The notes below the pieces were generated by a model, which worked only from the letters and a program-made list of their open reading frames with translations, ran no database searches and had not been told where the DNA came from. The translations under genes and the position numbers were made by a program. A DNA stretch of 64,000 nucleotides from Taxillus chinensis. Taxonomy: Eukaryota; Streptophyta; Magnoliopsida; Santalales; Loranthaceae. Positions 1 to 10,395 of this stretch are shown here, in pieces. The stretch spans positions 49,438,900 through 49,502,899 of the forward strand of contig CM042092.1 of NCBI GenBank assembly GCA_023512835.1, read 5' to 3'. Each line of letters starts with the position of its first letter. The stretch's first letter is position 1.

Positions 1-969
1 ATTCTAACTCAAGAAACTCACACTCTATGCTAATAAACACACCATTGAGCCTAAGAGTTGCATTTCAGCCAACGTGGCCGCAAAAACAGCACAAGCCCAC
101 AAATAAACATCAAGCCATTATGGCTGTTATTCTAAAAAGCTTTTTCTTCTTTTGTTTTTATATTGTTTTTGGCTTTTTCGACACTTCTTTTAAATAATAA
201 CCTTACAAGGTTGCATTTTATGCTCTCCCTTGATGGGTTACTCACTCTTTTTTTATATACTCACCCTTGCATTATACACCAAGCAACTAATCTGCCTTTT
301 TAACATCCGTAGGGTAGGTTTTTTCAAATTTAAAACATACTAAACCTCTGGCTTTACAATCACCAGACCACAAAGCACAAACACACTAGCATCACACACC
401 AAACACTGAGCTACTAATAGGTAATTCTCATGCCTATTCAACTCCAACCATTAAATAGTTAGTATTGAATGACAAGAGCAAAATCGTTAACCCAATAACC
501 CATGAAATGCACTCAAAGGCAAGATGGCGAATGGTGCTCTCAAAATTGTTTGTATATATTCTGCACTCAACTTCAAGGTTTACTAAGTTCATCCTAACAT
601 GTCATGCTCAGCTTATTATTCAAACTTCAGCTCTAAAAACATGATGATATCATGCAAGAAGTAAAGACATGCTCAAACTAACTCATAACACACCTTGACT
701 ACTTAAACATCTTTATCACAGCATGATACTTAAAGTGGCCAAAAACTATCAACCAAAGTTGCATACCATTGTAACCATGCCTACTCACATGCAAACCACA
801 CAGTCATACCATGCAAACAAACAAACACAACTAATCAACCACTCAAAGTAAAACAAAACAAAACAGTCACACAATAAAGATAACAAAACAAAAGGTTCAA
901 GGAACCCCCCACACCACACTTAAAAATATGTGATATCCTCAGAGCATGGCATAAGGGGAAAGAAGACAC
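1..969 (-). other. AthA 3' untranslated region, no gene
   Basis: AT-rich sequence without a supportable ORF. It is related to 54483-56059, the equivalent region of AthD: both carry the segment around TTACAAGGTTGCATTTTATG (AthA near 204, AthD near 55166) and the same order of flanking short motifs. This supports reading it as the 3' UTR following the extra ORF. The 3' LTR start is not in the window. Confidence 0.65.
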
Positions 970-3232
970 TCACCTTTGAGTGGGAATGCTGTAGTAGAAG
1001 ATAACGTGGGCCACCATGCGCCTAAGGTGCGCTACAAAGTTAGCAGATGTTTCTCCTATTAGCGCCCAAGTAACCTTATGCTGTAGCAAAGCTGTCAAAT
1101 AATAGCACACGAAAATCCCACAACTGAATTGATCAGGCTGTTGGGGAATCTCCATTTCATTGAAGTGCACAAGAGGAAACTTGGATGTCAACAGCCCTTC
1201 TTTTCTGAGTACGTCCTTGAGTTTTTTCAATAAGCCATGGATAATCTTCTTATTTCGTGTGTTAAATCCATGTGCTTGGCAAGGATCATATAACACCACA
1301 TGTCCCATACTCGGGTCCAATTGCAGCAACACAAAATGGCGGTCGACTAGAACAGGGATGAAGACCTCTTGCACTTGATGCCAAGAGCGATGCCTTTTTG
1401 CAGCTCACATAGCATGATGGAAGTGTATTGCGCCAGAGGGTAGTCATTAGGCTTGGGCTCCACCACATGCCTCAAAGTTCTGCAGAAAAGGTCAACATCA
1501 TCCACGCATAGATACTCATCAGCTAAGATGCGCCTCGAGTAAGATGATGTGAACACTTCAGAATCACGTGCAAAACGTGCTTGCCAACCTCCACCTTGAA
1601 GGAACTGCTCAAATTATGCTGTAGCCTCAGGAGTTGACAAGGCTAGATTGATGTGTATATGAACTGGTTGCCCTAAGCTATCTTCTTGAGGAGCTTCTGA
1701 AGAGGCACCAAACCACCATTGAAGAGACTGAATCAATGGAATGAGAGCATGAGAGGAACTGGGGCCCTGAGGTCCAACTGGAACTGGTGCTGCTGGGTAA
1801 AAGTAGGGCTGATAAGCAGGAGTCGCCTCCTCCTGGGGGTAGTGTGGATACTCAGGTGTTTCTGCTGTCGGATCAAACTCAGGCTGTACTGTAGGTTTTG
1901 TTTCTTCAGACCGATCTACAACTTGTGGTTTTGTAGATTTCTTCTTTTTGCCCAATGCTTTCCAAATTTTTCCCAGGAGTCCCTTCACTTCTTTTTGCTC
2001 TTTGATTAAGAGGGATTGGCTCTTTTGCAATTGCCCTATTTGTTGCTTGGTAACTACCTATTGTTCTTGAAGGTGATCTGTTCTTCGCCGAAGATCCTGA
2101 AAAGATGAGCCGGTTAGTGGATCAGGAGCTTCCCATGCTCTTGCTGAAGGTCGTGAGGTTGCTTGCTGATGTTGAGATAGGAACTCTAGCAACTCCTCCA
2201 ACTAGGAACGAGTGATGTGGCCATTAGTAAATGCCCAATTGATCACCTCAGCTTCACTTATAACCTGCCCACTAATACCTTGGAAGAAGTTATACACGTC
2301 TGCTTTATGAACATTATATTGTATATAGAGTGCAGTCAACTGGAATATATGCTATTTGCGTGCATTCATGGGAGTGGATATGTCCTTAAAGTGCGCAGAA
2401 GGTCTTTCCATGTACACACTATGCCTAGAGTGTTGTGGAGCAAAGTGGGTACTATCTCCCCATTTTCCTTTAAAACTAACTCCTAGAGCCCCCTCCGGTT
2501 GAAGAACTCTCAGCCTTAATTTTCTGGAAAAAGGGTTGGTGCTACTTGTGCACATAAATGGCCATATTGATATTGAAGTAGCATGCTCAATGGTCTACCA
2601 TATAAACGCTTATTCACATCCTTTTTCCAGAGCTGGAAAATCTCAGCTGCCCAATCAATGTTCAGTTGTTGATCAATGCAGTACATAAATCTAAGATGAG
2701 ATTTTGGCACGGAGTCAACTCCAATAGTTTGCAGCAGCAAGCATTTTCCTACCAAATGAGCAAGGCATCTAAATTTCCCTAAGAATCCATTCTTGGTAAA
2801 CTGCCTACGCCTCTTCTCCTTATTGAAACTAAAAACTCTTCCATACGCGTCTAAGCTTAAATCAGGACTTACTTGTGTAGGATATGGAAGATCAAAGCAG
2901 TCTCTAAGCATGGCAGGTGAAATAGAAATCAAAGCACCTTGCACTTCACCAATGATTTCATTATCTTCTTCATTAACATACACAGAATTATAAAATTCAT
3001 GCATGGCAGGGTAGAATAGATTACTGCGAGCAAATACTAACCGCTTTAAACCAAGGGCTTGTAACTTCATCCTCACTTGTGCTACCCAATCAAGGGTAGA
3101 GGACTCCAAAACCTCCCAATCAAGCACATTCCCAATGAATATCTCCTCTGGTTCTTTCAGCTCTGATGGTGAGGATGTGACATAGGCTTCTGGGCTGCCT
3201 ACTTCTTGGAGGGCTTTCCTGGTGCGCACCAT
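970..3232 (-). pseudogene. AthA extra ORF: plant-transposon-type domain plus Ulp1-like cysteine protease
   Basis: Start chosen at the Met at 3232 (MVRTRK), which matches the start of the equivalent AthD ORF (MVRTRR at 58409). The N-terminal ~230 residues (3232-2516) resemble the 'putative plant transposon protein' family: a region with FSFNKEKRRRQFTKNGFLGK, then YGRPLSMLLQYQYGHLC. The middle (2030-1614) is Pro/Glu/Tyr-rich low complexity. The C-terminus (about 1556-970) is Ulp1/C48 peptidase-like: His in RHFVLLQLD, Asp in VLYDP, and Gln plus Cys in QPDQFSCGIFVCYY, so the catalytic His-Asp-Gln-Cys set is visible. Frameshifts near 1374, 1614 and 2516 break the frame. In cells C48 enzymes remove SUMO; a role here is inference. 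It occupies the position of the env-like ORF of Athila elements. Confidence 0.75.
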
Positions 3233-3316
3233 AACTACTAATTGGAAGAGTGTTGGCTTGCAAAATGAAGGTAGGAGTGAAGACAAGTTATGACTCTAAA
3301 GCTTGGAACTCCTCCC

Positions 3317-3324
3317 TTTATATA
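3317..3324 (-). promoter_or_regulatory. Candidate internal TATA box before AthA extra ORF
   Basis: On the minus strand this reads TATATAAA, 85 bases upstream of the ORF start at 3232. AthD has the identical octamer at 58531-58538, 122 bases before its equivalent start codon. Conserved placement in two diverged elements suggests an internal promoter for the extra ORF. Confidence 0.55.
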
Positions 3325-3464
3325 GTGTTACACCAGCAAGACAAAATGACGAAATGGGCCCCCATTTAGGGCCCCAACATTGTCATGGGCAAGGCTCAGA
3401 ATAGTCTAGAAGTTGCTAGCTATATCCCACAAAAATTTGAACTCGAAAAGACCACTATACCCTC

Positions 3465-3492
3465 TGCACGTGACAAATGATTCTCACGGGCA
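3465..3492. repeat. Short palindrome, AthA internal promoter region
   Basis: Arms TGCACGTGACAA and TTCTCACGGGCA, separated by 4 bases: an imperfect inverted repeat with 12-base arms. Same layout as palindromes in the AthA LTR at 5453-5481 and 5553-5584. Confidence 0.6.
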
Positions 3493-3565
3493 CGGTTCAA
3501 AAGGCTCTAGAGGATTCCAGCTAGCTCCCTGCAAAATTGCAACGTGAAATGACTAATATACCATC

Positions 3566-3593
3566 TGCACACGACAAAGGCTTCTCACGGGCA
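3566..3593. repeat. Short palindrome, AthA internal promoter region
   Basis: Arms TGCACACGACAA and TTCTCACGGGCA with a 4-base spacer; second copy of the unit at 3465-3492. Confidence 0.55.
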
Positions 3594-3984
3594 GGCTTTT
3601 TCAGCCCTAAATGAAGTCCGAAAAGGCTTAAATTTAACAGGCTGGTAGCTCATCTCCCAAGGAGCAAAACGTGTCACTTTTTTGGCCAAATATCCCACCT
3701 TACAATTCATAGGTTAATTTCCTTGCTTTGGCAACAAAACTCAGTGGGTCCCACAAATTCAACACAATGAGCCCTTGACTTGGGCCTTACAAAGATTGTC
3801 TAAACTTCACATTCAAAAGCCCAAGTGAAGCCAATGAAAATATTCACATAAAAGCCCTTGTTCTACTTCTGCAAAAGAAAAATTAGAAAACAAACAAACA
3901 CTCCTGCAAAGGAAAGGTTAAAACAAATAATCAAAATGTAACACTAAAAACAAATAAAAGTAAAAGGTAAACTAAAGGATACAC

Positions 3985-4002
3985 CATGGGTTGCCTCCCA
4001 TG
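3985..4002 (-). other. Post-integrase hairpin with AGGCAA loop
   Basis: Minus strand: stem CATGGG / CCCATG closing the loop AGGCAA, 40 bases after the integrase stop. AthD has stem TTGGG / CCCAA with the same loop at 59199-59214; the stem change is compensated. It could be a secondary polypurine-type site or an RNA element. Confidence 0.6.
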
Positions 4003-4042
4003 AAGCGCTGAGTTAAGGTCGTTAGCTTGACCGTCCCTTATG

Positions 4043-4237
4043 TCAAATGGTACACAGAGTGAAATGATCAACCTCCTTAACATGGTCCTGAATGTAGTAT
4101 GGCTTCACACGCTGACCATTTACTTTGAATATTTGTCCAGAGGTTGATTGAAGTTCAACACTTCCATATGGGAAAACCTTTATAACAGTATAAGGACCTA
4201 TCCACTTAGATCGCAGCTTCCCAGGGAAGAGTTTAAT
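4043..4237 (-). pseudogene. AthA integrase, C-terminal fragment
   Basis: Minus-strand frame open from 4237 to the TGA at 4043-4045, about 64 codons. It contains RSKWIGPYTVIKVFPYGSVE and VNGQRVKPYY, typical of the C-terminal end of Ty3/gypsy integrases (chromatin/DNA-binding region). The homologous AthD sequence has RSKWMGPFVIVDKKPYGSFE. The catalytic core and zinc-binding domain are absent because the preceding sequence is the leader next to the primer site: a deletion joins leader to integrase near 4237. Confidence 0.8.
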
Positions 4238-4299
4238 TCAAGATCACAAATAAACTTAAGCACCTAATGTCACCTAATCCTAACAACGTTTGGCTTGCC
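4238..4299 (-). other. AthA leader between primer site and deletion junction
   Basis: Sixty-two bases downstream (minus strand) of the primer site, ending where integrase sequence begins. No coding signal. Confidence 0.55.
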
Positions 4300-4317
4300 T
4301 CCCCGGCAATGGCGCTA
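4300..4317 (-). other. AthA primer binding site, tRNA-Asp type
   Basis: Minus strand TAGCGCCATTGCCGGGGA, close to TGGCGCCGTTGCCGGGGA, which is complementary to the 3' end of plant tRNA-Asp. It lies just after the LTR end (TG at 4324 on the plus strand), fixing element orientation. Confidence 0.75.
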
Positions 4318-5252
4318 AAAATTTGACCAGAATAAATTGTGTCTATAGGTTTCGCAGCAAGTGCACTGGTCAAGTAATAAAATGGAGTATTTAAACCCTG
4401 GTTAATGAACCCACAGGGAGGCTACAATTGCTATTAAGTAATGATCACTAAGCTAACAGGGTCTCTTTATGTCCAGAAGAATGATTTATGTTTTGAAAGT
4501 TTAATCTAAATTCTAATCAAGCAATTTCGGAACTGGAATTGCAAACTGGTGACAAACACTTAATTTGGAGATTTCAATAATAATAATAATCTAGGGTCAC
4601 AATTTTACCCCACCCACAGCCTTGCAATATTTTGGTTTTAATACTTGCGTAAAAACTTTTAATTAATTCCAAGTTTAAAATGGTTATCACCCACTACCCT
4701 AACACATGGTCCATGAAAAGGGAAGTTTAAGTCTTTTTAAACCATTTGGTCCATGAGAATAAAAGTTTTCAAAGGTAAACAACCAATTCAACAAATACAG
4801 ACTTGATTCATCATGTAATGTCAAATCTAGTTCATCAAATTCCACCCTAGACAAGGGCTGAAATAGCCTAACCATGCATACATCAGACTTTGCATTAAAC
4901 CCAAATGAACTAATTAAAAACCCAAAATTTCATATAATAGCAAGCAGAATACCAGAACATTACAAGACCTTGGGGGCTACATTGCTCCCCTAGAAACGAG
5001 GTTTTACCCCATTATCATGTTTGCAAACCTAGAAAATTCAAAGTAATACATGATTCTAGTACCAGAGGAAAGGAAGAGATACAAGAGATAGATAATAGCC
5101 TCAAAACATCTTCTCCTCTTCTAAACCCTAGCCTCTGCCTCCAAGATATGATCTCCACCACCGTCAGTGCTCAAAATCAACCAGTCTGTGTCTCCAGCAA
5201 TGGGTTAGAGCTCTTCCAGAATTCAGATTCTCTGTTGTGCACCTCCTATCTC

Positions 5253-5260
5253 TATTTATA
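5253..5260 (-). promoter_or_regulatory. AthA LTR TATA box
   Basis: Minus strand TATAAATA within CCCTATAAATAGAG, about 50 bases downstream of the palindrome at 5311-5332. The same spacing pattern occurs in the AthD LTRs and in the solo LTR. Confidence 0.6.
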
Positions 5261-5310
5261 GGGCTGCATGGCTTACAGAAGGTGTGCCCAAGTTGACAGC
5301 TGCTGTCGCT

Positions 5311-5332
5311 ACCAAAACGACATAGTTTTGGT
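5311..5332. promoter_or_regulatory. CAAAAC/GTTTTG palindrome in AthA U3
   Basis: ACCAAAAC and GTTTTGGT flank GACATA. Related palindromes occur upstream of TATA at 52424-52447, 53805-53830, 16194-16217 and 16232-16253. Confidence 0.6.
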
Positions 5333-5452
5333 AAGTGACACTTTCCTTCGTTCCAAGCTCAATAAAACACAAACCACACAAAATTTGAACCAAGTCCTTT
5401 AGGTGAAAATAATCAAAACAACAAAACCCATCCTCCCGAGCAAGAAAACGCC

Positions 5453-5481
5453 TGCCCGTGACAAAGCCATTGTCGCGGGCA
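5453..5481. repeat. 12-base-arm palindrome, AthA U3
   Basis: Arms TGCCCGTGACAA and TTGTCGCGGGCA, spacer AGCCA. Same family of arms as 3465-3492 upstream of the extra ORF. Confidence 0.6.
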
Positions 5482-5552
5482 CCTCCAAATTGGATGAAAC
5501 TCGCTCCAAGGCTTCCCAACAACTTGTAGAAGGCGTCTATGCACTTCACTCC

Positions 5553-5584
5553 CTGCCCATGAGAAAGACCTTTGTCATGGGCAG
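5553..5584. repeat. 12-base-arm palindrome, AthA U3, second copy
   Basis: Core arms TGCCCATGAGAA and TTGTCATGGGCA with a 6-base spacer, extended by one C/G pair. Confidence 0.6.
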
Positions 5585-5645
5585 CCTGAATTTGCCTCTT
5601 TTTTAGGTCCATCTTCTTCCGAAAGCTTCTTATTGAGTGTAGGAG

Positions 5646-6893
5646 GTAAACTATGGTGCCACCTGAAATGAAACCATCCAACGGTTTAGACATACTAACA
5701 GGATATAAGTTGGTTAGTTTTGGAGTGAAATCCGGAGGACACTCAGTAGCTTGAGCATTGGAGGTTGATGATTCGGAGCCTAGGCCAGGTTTGACTCGAA
5801 TATTATCCGGATCAGTCCTAAATGAAGAGGCTATTTCGCCGGATTTAAGCCACTTATGATTTATTTCCTTTTCCTGTTCAAGTTCATTCTCGAGTCTTTT
5901 TACAATAACTTTTAGGTCTGAGAGATTGGTATTTAGCAGATGATTTTCAGCCCTTAGATCGTGATACCAAGCTTCTTTTCTTCTGAAGTCAGCTATGTCT
6001 TTTTCAAGTCTAGTAATAGTAAATTCAAGACATTTATTCTGACTTTCCATATCTTTGTACATTTGAGTAATTATTAGTCTCTCATTCTTTTCATGATCAC
6101 GTTCAGTAATAAGAGATTCTATTTTACTCATGAGTTCAGAGATAGAAGGTACCTCAGTATTTGCCATGAGGCAGACGTTCGGCTTAGGAGTTGGCTCATC
6201 ATCCGAGGATTCCTCCTCTTCTTCCGAGCACTGATGTACTTTGTCACGAACACCTTCCTCTTGTTCTTGCTATTGTCTGAGGTGGTACGTCGAGGAGTAA
6301 CCTTGTCACTTTTCTCTGCCGTCTTAGATTTGGATCTGCATTCCTTGGCCCAGTGATCGGGTTTCCCACAATTAAAGCATTCTTGGGAGCTCGGCTCCGA
6401 TCGCTTCTTCCTTCTAGATGATGAGTGGCCTCTTCTGAATCCTTTTCTACTTTTCCGAAGGAATCATTCAAAGGATTTGACAAGAAGAGCTATTTCCTCT
6501 TCTACGTCTGAGTTAGAATTCTCTGACTCATCCGTATCATCCTCTTGATAATTACTGGAGCATTCCGTAGCTTTGAGGGCTACCCCTTTTTCTTTCCGAG
6601 CTATTTTCTCATCACAGTCAGTGTATCTGAATCTGACCTCATGAGTCTGAAGCTCTCCGTATATTTCTTCAAGGGCAGTAAATGGCCAGTTTTTGTCAGC
6701 TTGTATCTGGAACTGCTTGGAGTAGTAGCGATCCGGCAGGGATCGAAAGAACTTGTCATTGATTTGAGACTGAGTGTAGTGTTCCTTGACAGTTTTTAGC
6801 TCTAGAATGAGCTTGCCGAATCTCCGATAGATGCTCTCAAGGGATTCGCCAGGTTTGTGATTGAAACTCTCAAAGTTCTGTCTGAGAGCAGAT
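5646..6893 (-). pseudogene. CopC copia gag, C-terminal part, cut by OgA
   Basis: Continues the gag whose start is at 23568; OgA (6894-23066) is inserted between the two parts. A zinc knuckle CFNCGKPDHWAKEC (CX2CX4HX4C) lies near 6339-6382, followed by a Ser/Lys-rich stretch and a long coiled coil beginning MANTEVPSISELMSKIESL at 6167, as in copia gag of the SIRE/Maximus type. Sequence matches CopB (24749-26400) throughout. Stops and frameshifts are present near 6244 and 6480. At about 5645 it is cut off by AthA LTR sequence. Confidence 0.8.
6889..6893 (+). repeat. Target site duplication of OgA, left copy
   Basis: CAGAT left of the 5' LTR, against CACAT at 23067-23071 right of the 3' LTR: 4 of 5 bases agree. 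Removing OgA and one copy restores copia gag with the same length as the uninterrupted CopB copy (26 bases over the junction in both). Confidence 0.7.
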
Positions 6894-8347
6894 TGTAGGG
6901 CCCTATTTTGTCCGGGTTGGACATACTAACCCCATTTGATATACCTTTCTGCCCATGCCATATACCTTATTGAACAGGTCCACAATGATCCCATACTTCC
7001 AAGGAATGGTCTACCCCAATCGGCACGAGATGGATACAATTGACACGGATGGGGGAGTTCAAAATTAATGACTTTTGCTACAAGTCCTTGAAGCGCCCCA
7101 AGACCAACACCAGGTGATGGAGGATGAAAATTCGAGACCAACGCACTTGACCGAGCTCAAATCGGACTTAAAATGAAGAAGTTATGGCCAAAACAACTTT
7201 CGTTGGAAAAAGTCAAACTTGCCAAAAGACGGTCAATGCCCCTGGTCAAACTGCCCGCAAAAGTGATCATGCGAAACTCTTCAAAATGCCTATGTAGGCA
7301 AATACGGATCTCCCCAAACAATTCCTGGAAGGTTATCCATTTTTGCATTTTTGGTGGGGGTAAAAAGGTAATTAAAAAAAAGGGGGGGTTGTAATATGTA
7401 AAGTATAGTAAAAAGAAAGGGAAAACAAAAAAAAGAAAAAGGAGAGAGCAGAGGGAGAACATGAAAAAAAAAGTGATTTTCTTTTTCTTTTGTGGATGTC
7501 ATAATCACACACTCCACGTTTTTATTTTCATGCATATGTTCCTAAATTGGCTTTAAGATTTTGGGTTCACAAAAAAAAAAAAAAAGGGGAAAGAAAGAAA
7601 GGTTTCCAAAAACAACAAAAAACGTCTTCATGTTTAAAAAAAAAAAAAGAGAGGAAGAAAATCAAAGTTGGTACTTCAATTTCTAAAACAAAAAAAAACA
7701 ACAAACGACAAAACAAACAAAAAAAACAAAAAAAAACAAACAAAAAAAGGCCAAAATGTTTTTTTTTACAAAATATAGAAAACAAAAAATGTATGTTTTC
7801 TAACCCGAAAAAAAAACAAAAACAAAAACAAAAACAAAAAAAATAAAACAAAATAAAACAGAACAAAAATAAAAAAAGGGGGAAATAAAAACCATTTTTT
7901 AGGACTTCAATTTCAGAAAGTAAAACCAAAAAAGCCAAAACCAATCCCTAAGATCTCATTCCCCACTTCACACAAAAACCCAAATTTTTAGGAATCCCTT
8001 TAGAAATTTAGGGTAAAGCAATTTTAACCATAAACTTTGACAAATAACTTAGCCAAATATAAATCATAGACTTCTTAGGAAATTTAGTCTAGTCACAGCA
8101 GTATAAATACAAACCTCCTCCTCCTAAATTAGATACCGAAAGGGTGCTGTAGGGGTGCTAATCCTTCCCTATATGTAACCAACTGCCGAACCCATCTCTG
8201 ATAACGCAGACCATACACTTAAAACTACTCAAAGTAGAGGGTATCCAACTGTACCCCAAAAACAGTTGGTGGCGACTCTAAAATTTCTCACCATTGGTTT
8301 AGTTTGAGCTCACCCCAAAAGGGCCCGAACGAAAACCAGTGATGACA
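6894..8347 (+). repeat. OgA 5' LTR, short form (1,454 bp)
   Basis: Begins TGTAGGGCCC, ends GTGATGACA, two bases before the primer site. It shares ends and flanks with OgB's 2.8-2.9 kb LTR but lacks an internal ~1.35 kb block present there: the junction is between GGTAATTA near 7370 and TTGTAATATGTAAAG near 7389. The 7440-7870 part is a purine/A-rich tract with long A and CAAAA runs. TATA box at 8102-8109. Confidence 0.9.
8102..8109 (+). promoter_or_regulatory. OgA LTR TATA box
   Basis: TATAAATA, followed by a CCTCCTCCTCC stretch, about 240 bases before the LTR end. Same site in the 3' LTR at 22822-22829. OgB LTRs have a weaker ACAAATAAAAT at this place. Confidence 0.5.
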
Positions 8348-8349
8348 GC

Positions 8350-8367
8350 TGGCGACTCTGCTGGGGA
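8350..8367 (+). other. OgA primer binding site
   Basis: TGGCGACTCTGCTGGGGA, two bases after the LTR. The same 18 bases follow the OgB 5' LTR at 33968-33985. Ogre elements are known to use a tRNA-Arg type primer site of this kind; I did not verify the exact tRNA. Confidence 0.75.
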
Positions 8368-8995
8368 TAATGAACACTTTAGAGAGTTAGGTCTAGAACT
8401 AAGGATTAGGAGGTTATTTTAATTATACTGTTGTATATATTTAACTATTGTGCTAAATTGTTTGATTGTTGCTCATATTTACTGTAATTTATTTATACGC
8501 TTTAACTACCATGATAGTGGTGATTTACTGCTTTCCATACTTGTTGCATACATGCATAACCCTATACCCGGGTTTAGCACAATTTAGGTTAGCGAGGTTC
8601 AGTACGGTCCCCAACGCGTTGATCATTATCCGCATGATAGGGCCTCGGACTCCTCACTCAAGCTTGAGGTTCTTTTAAGGCACGTCCTTTTAAGATCCCC
8701 CTCCGATAAATCCCATGGTGTACGGAGCCCTCTATTGAGGAAGTTTGGGAACCAACGAATAAGATAGGGGTAGCAATAAAAGCCCATCAGGGGTATTGGC
8801 CCACATTTTGTTTGCTCATTCCATGCCATGCTAACCTTTGTATTGTAGGGTAGTCCTTAAGTCATCCCCTGCACATTTAACTGTTTTTTTTTACAATTGG
8901 TTTATTCTTTATCCTGTCTACCTACCTTGATATATATTAACTTGTCATCCTAACCTGTCATCATGCATAACATGACATTCATCATTCATATAGGC
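8368..8995 (+). other. OgA leader region, candidate spliced 5' UTR
   Basis: No gene. A strong plant-like 3' splice site lies near 8830-8850: GCTAACC (branch-like) and TTGTATTGTAG followed by GGTAGTCC; OgB has the same with TTGTTTTGCAG at 34490-34500. ATGCAT-rich motifs lie near 8544 and 8960. Confidence 0.45.
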
Positions 8996-10395
8996 ATGGC
9001 AACTTTCGATCATCTCCTAAAAGGCCTTCAGGACAAGGGAGGCTGTCACGATGGTGGCCCAAGCATCGGGAGACATTCAACTTCGCCTTGGAGATTTCCC
9101 GCCAGGAGAGGCCTACAAGGCAGAACATGTTGTCATAGAAGATCAGCTGGACTACACTAAGGAGGTACAGACAATATGGAAGCAGTGGTCAGACGAAAGG
9201 AAAAGCATATACATACAACGGTTTGGGGATTTGCTCCATGTAACCGAGCCTCGGCCGATACGGATATCTTTGGGGCAGCCATTTATTTTCGGGAACCTCG
9301 ACGGCGGTGCTTCAACTTCAACGGCCTAGATCTTGTTCCCATAGTAGAAGAATCTGAAGATTACCGGATATCCCCGTGGAAAACAAAATGAAAATCTATC
9401 CGGCGAGCCCGAAGGTCATGCCGAAGGGCCTTTGCCGAGATTGTGGGAAAGCCAGGTATGGGACTCACCGGCGGTCACAACTTACGGTGGGCGAGAATAT
9501 CTTCCATGGGCAACAATCAAAGAAATAATACAAACCGCAACGGAAGCGGAGGCACACAAATTGCTTACACTAGCTATATATGGGCTAGTCATTTTCCCGA
9601 GGATACCGGCCCACATTGATGGGGCAATTGTAGATTTGGTCCAGCAGGTGCTCAAAGGATGTGACCCTACTCCTGCTATCTTGGCTGAAACCATCCGATC
9701 TCTTACTTACCTAAGGAGTAAAGGCTCGGGATAGTTCATGGGGTGCTTACCTCTCCTATGTACTTGGTTGCAAGGTCATTTCCCCTGTAGTGTTCATCGT
9801 TTCCCTGCTGTTTATCAAGTACCAGCCACAACACTACTAGATATTCTGCTCAGCAAGTGGAGCCTACCAAAAGACTTTGAAAGCTGGAAAAAAGAAGTTG
9901 GGGAACCTCACTAGCGACATTACCTGGATTGCTCCTTGGATGCCAGGTGGTCTCCATGACATATAGCTGCGGGGACTACAATTGGGTTCCACTTTTAGGT
10001 CCCTGGGGAGGAACCGCATATGCACCTCGCAGGGTGGGAAGACAAGTGGGGCGTCATCGATTATTCCCGTGCTCTTTGGCATGGAAGAGTGTGACTTCAC
10101 TTACAAGAGAACCATGCTCACAGAAGAAGGCAAGAAGATGTATCAAGCATGGTCCACACCACACAAGATTCAACCCAACAGGTTCAAAACCTGGTGTTTT
10201 CCTAGCATACATATCTTGGAGGGCACAACACAAGCCACAGACTAACTTCGGACATGAAGGCTATCCTCCAAGAGAATCAAACTTTAAGGCAAGAGGTCCA
10301 GAGGCTAGAAGCATCTCTAGAAGGAGCTCTTCAAAGGCTGCAGTGAGGGAAAAACAGATCGAGACGATAATGAAGCGAGAGGGAGGAAGCAGGTA
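8996..10395 (+). pseudogene. OgA ORF1, protein of unknown function upstream of gag
   Basis: Starts MATFDHLLK at 8996, matching MATFSHLLK at 34641 in OgB. In OgB the frame is cleaner and shows WCFDFNGIDLVPTIEEY and LLDIPVENKMKIYLPEPEG, similar to the plant-mobile-domain-like proteins found as ORF1 of Ogre/Tat elements. Later parts read WATIKEIIQTATEAEAHKLL (9500-9560) and FGMEECDFTYKRTMLTEEGK (10070-10130); the C-terminus is a short coiled coil (QENQTLRQEVQRLEASLEGA) followed by a basic stretch. Several frameshifts separate these blocks, so no full product is made. Function unknown. Confidence 0.7.

Larger units (their letters stand above)
3325..3984 (-). other. AthA spacer between integrase and extra ORF
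   Basis: No ORF. It contains two imperfect palindromes (3465-3492 and 3566-3593) whose arms match those in the element's own LTR, upstream of the TATA box at 3317-3324. The rest is AT-rich with no feature I recognise. Confidence 0.6.
1..5645 (-). mobile_element. AthA: Athila-like Ty3/gypsy element, internally deleted
   Basis: Read on the minus strand: truncated LTR (5645 to 4324), primer binding site (4317-4300), a short leader, then directly the last ~65 codons of integrase (4237-4043), a post-integrase hairpin, a spacer with a TATA box, a long extra ORF (3232-970) and a 3' UTR that leaves the window at position 1. Gag, protease, RT, RNase H and most of integrase are missing, so this is a non-autonomous deletion derivative. 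The order integrase, then extra ORF, then LTR is that of Athila-type elements. The 3' LTR, if present, lies outside the window. The right edge abuts copia gag at about 5645 without a clean LTR terminus, so the LTR is 5'-truncated. Confidence 0.8.
4324..5645 (-). repeat. AthA 5' LTR, truncated
   Basis: Bounded at 4324 by TG (CA at the minus-strand LTR end), followed by a short spacer and the primer site. It holds a TATA box at 5253-5260, a CAAAAC...GTTTTG palindrome at 5311-5332 and two 12-base-arm palindromes at 5453-5481 and 5553-5584, so U3 is on the high-coordinate side. At about 5645 it abuts copia gag without a TG terminus, so the outer end is lost. Confidence 0.7.

Noticed and set aside
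970..1374. Host SUMO protease gene
   Set aside because: No introns or host-like context, broken frames, and same position after integrase in two Athila-like elements.
7547..7944. Lys/Gln-rich and Phe-rich ORFs on both strands
   Set aside because: Low-complexity A/CAAAA runs of the LTR read as codons; same at 22292-22622, 33299-33556 and 46438-46738.
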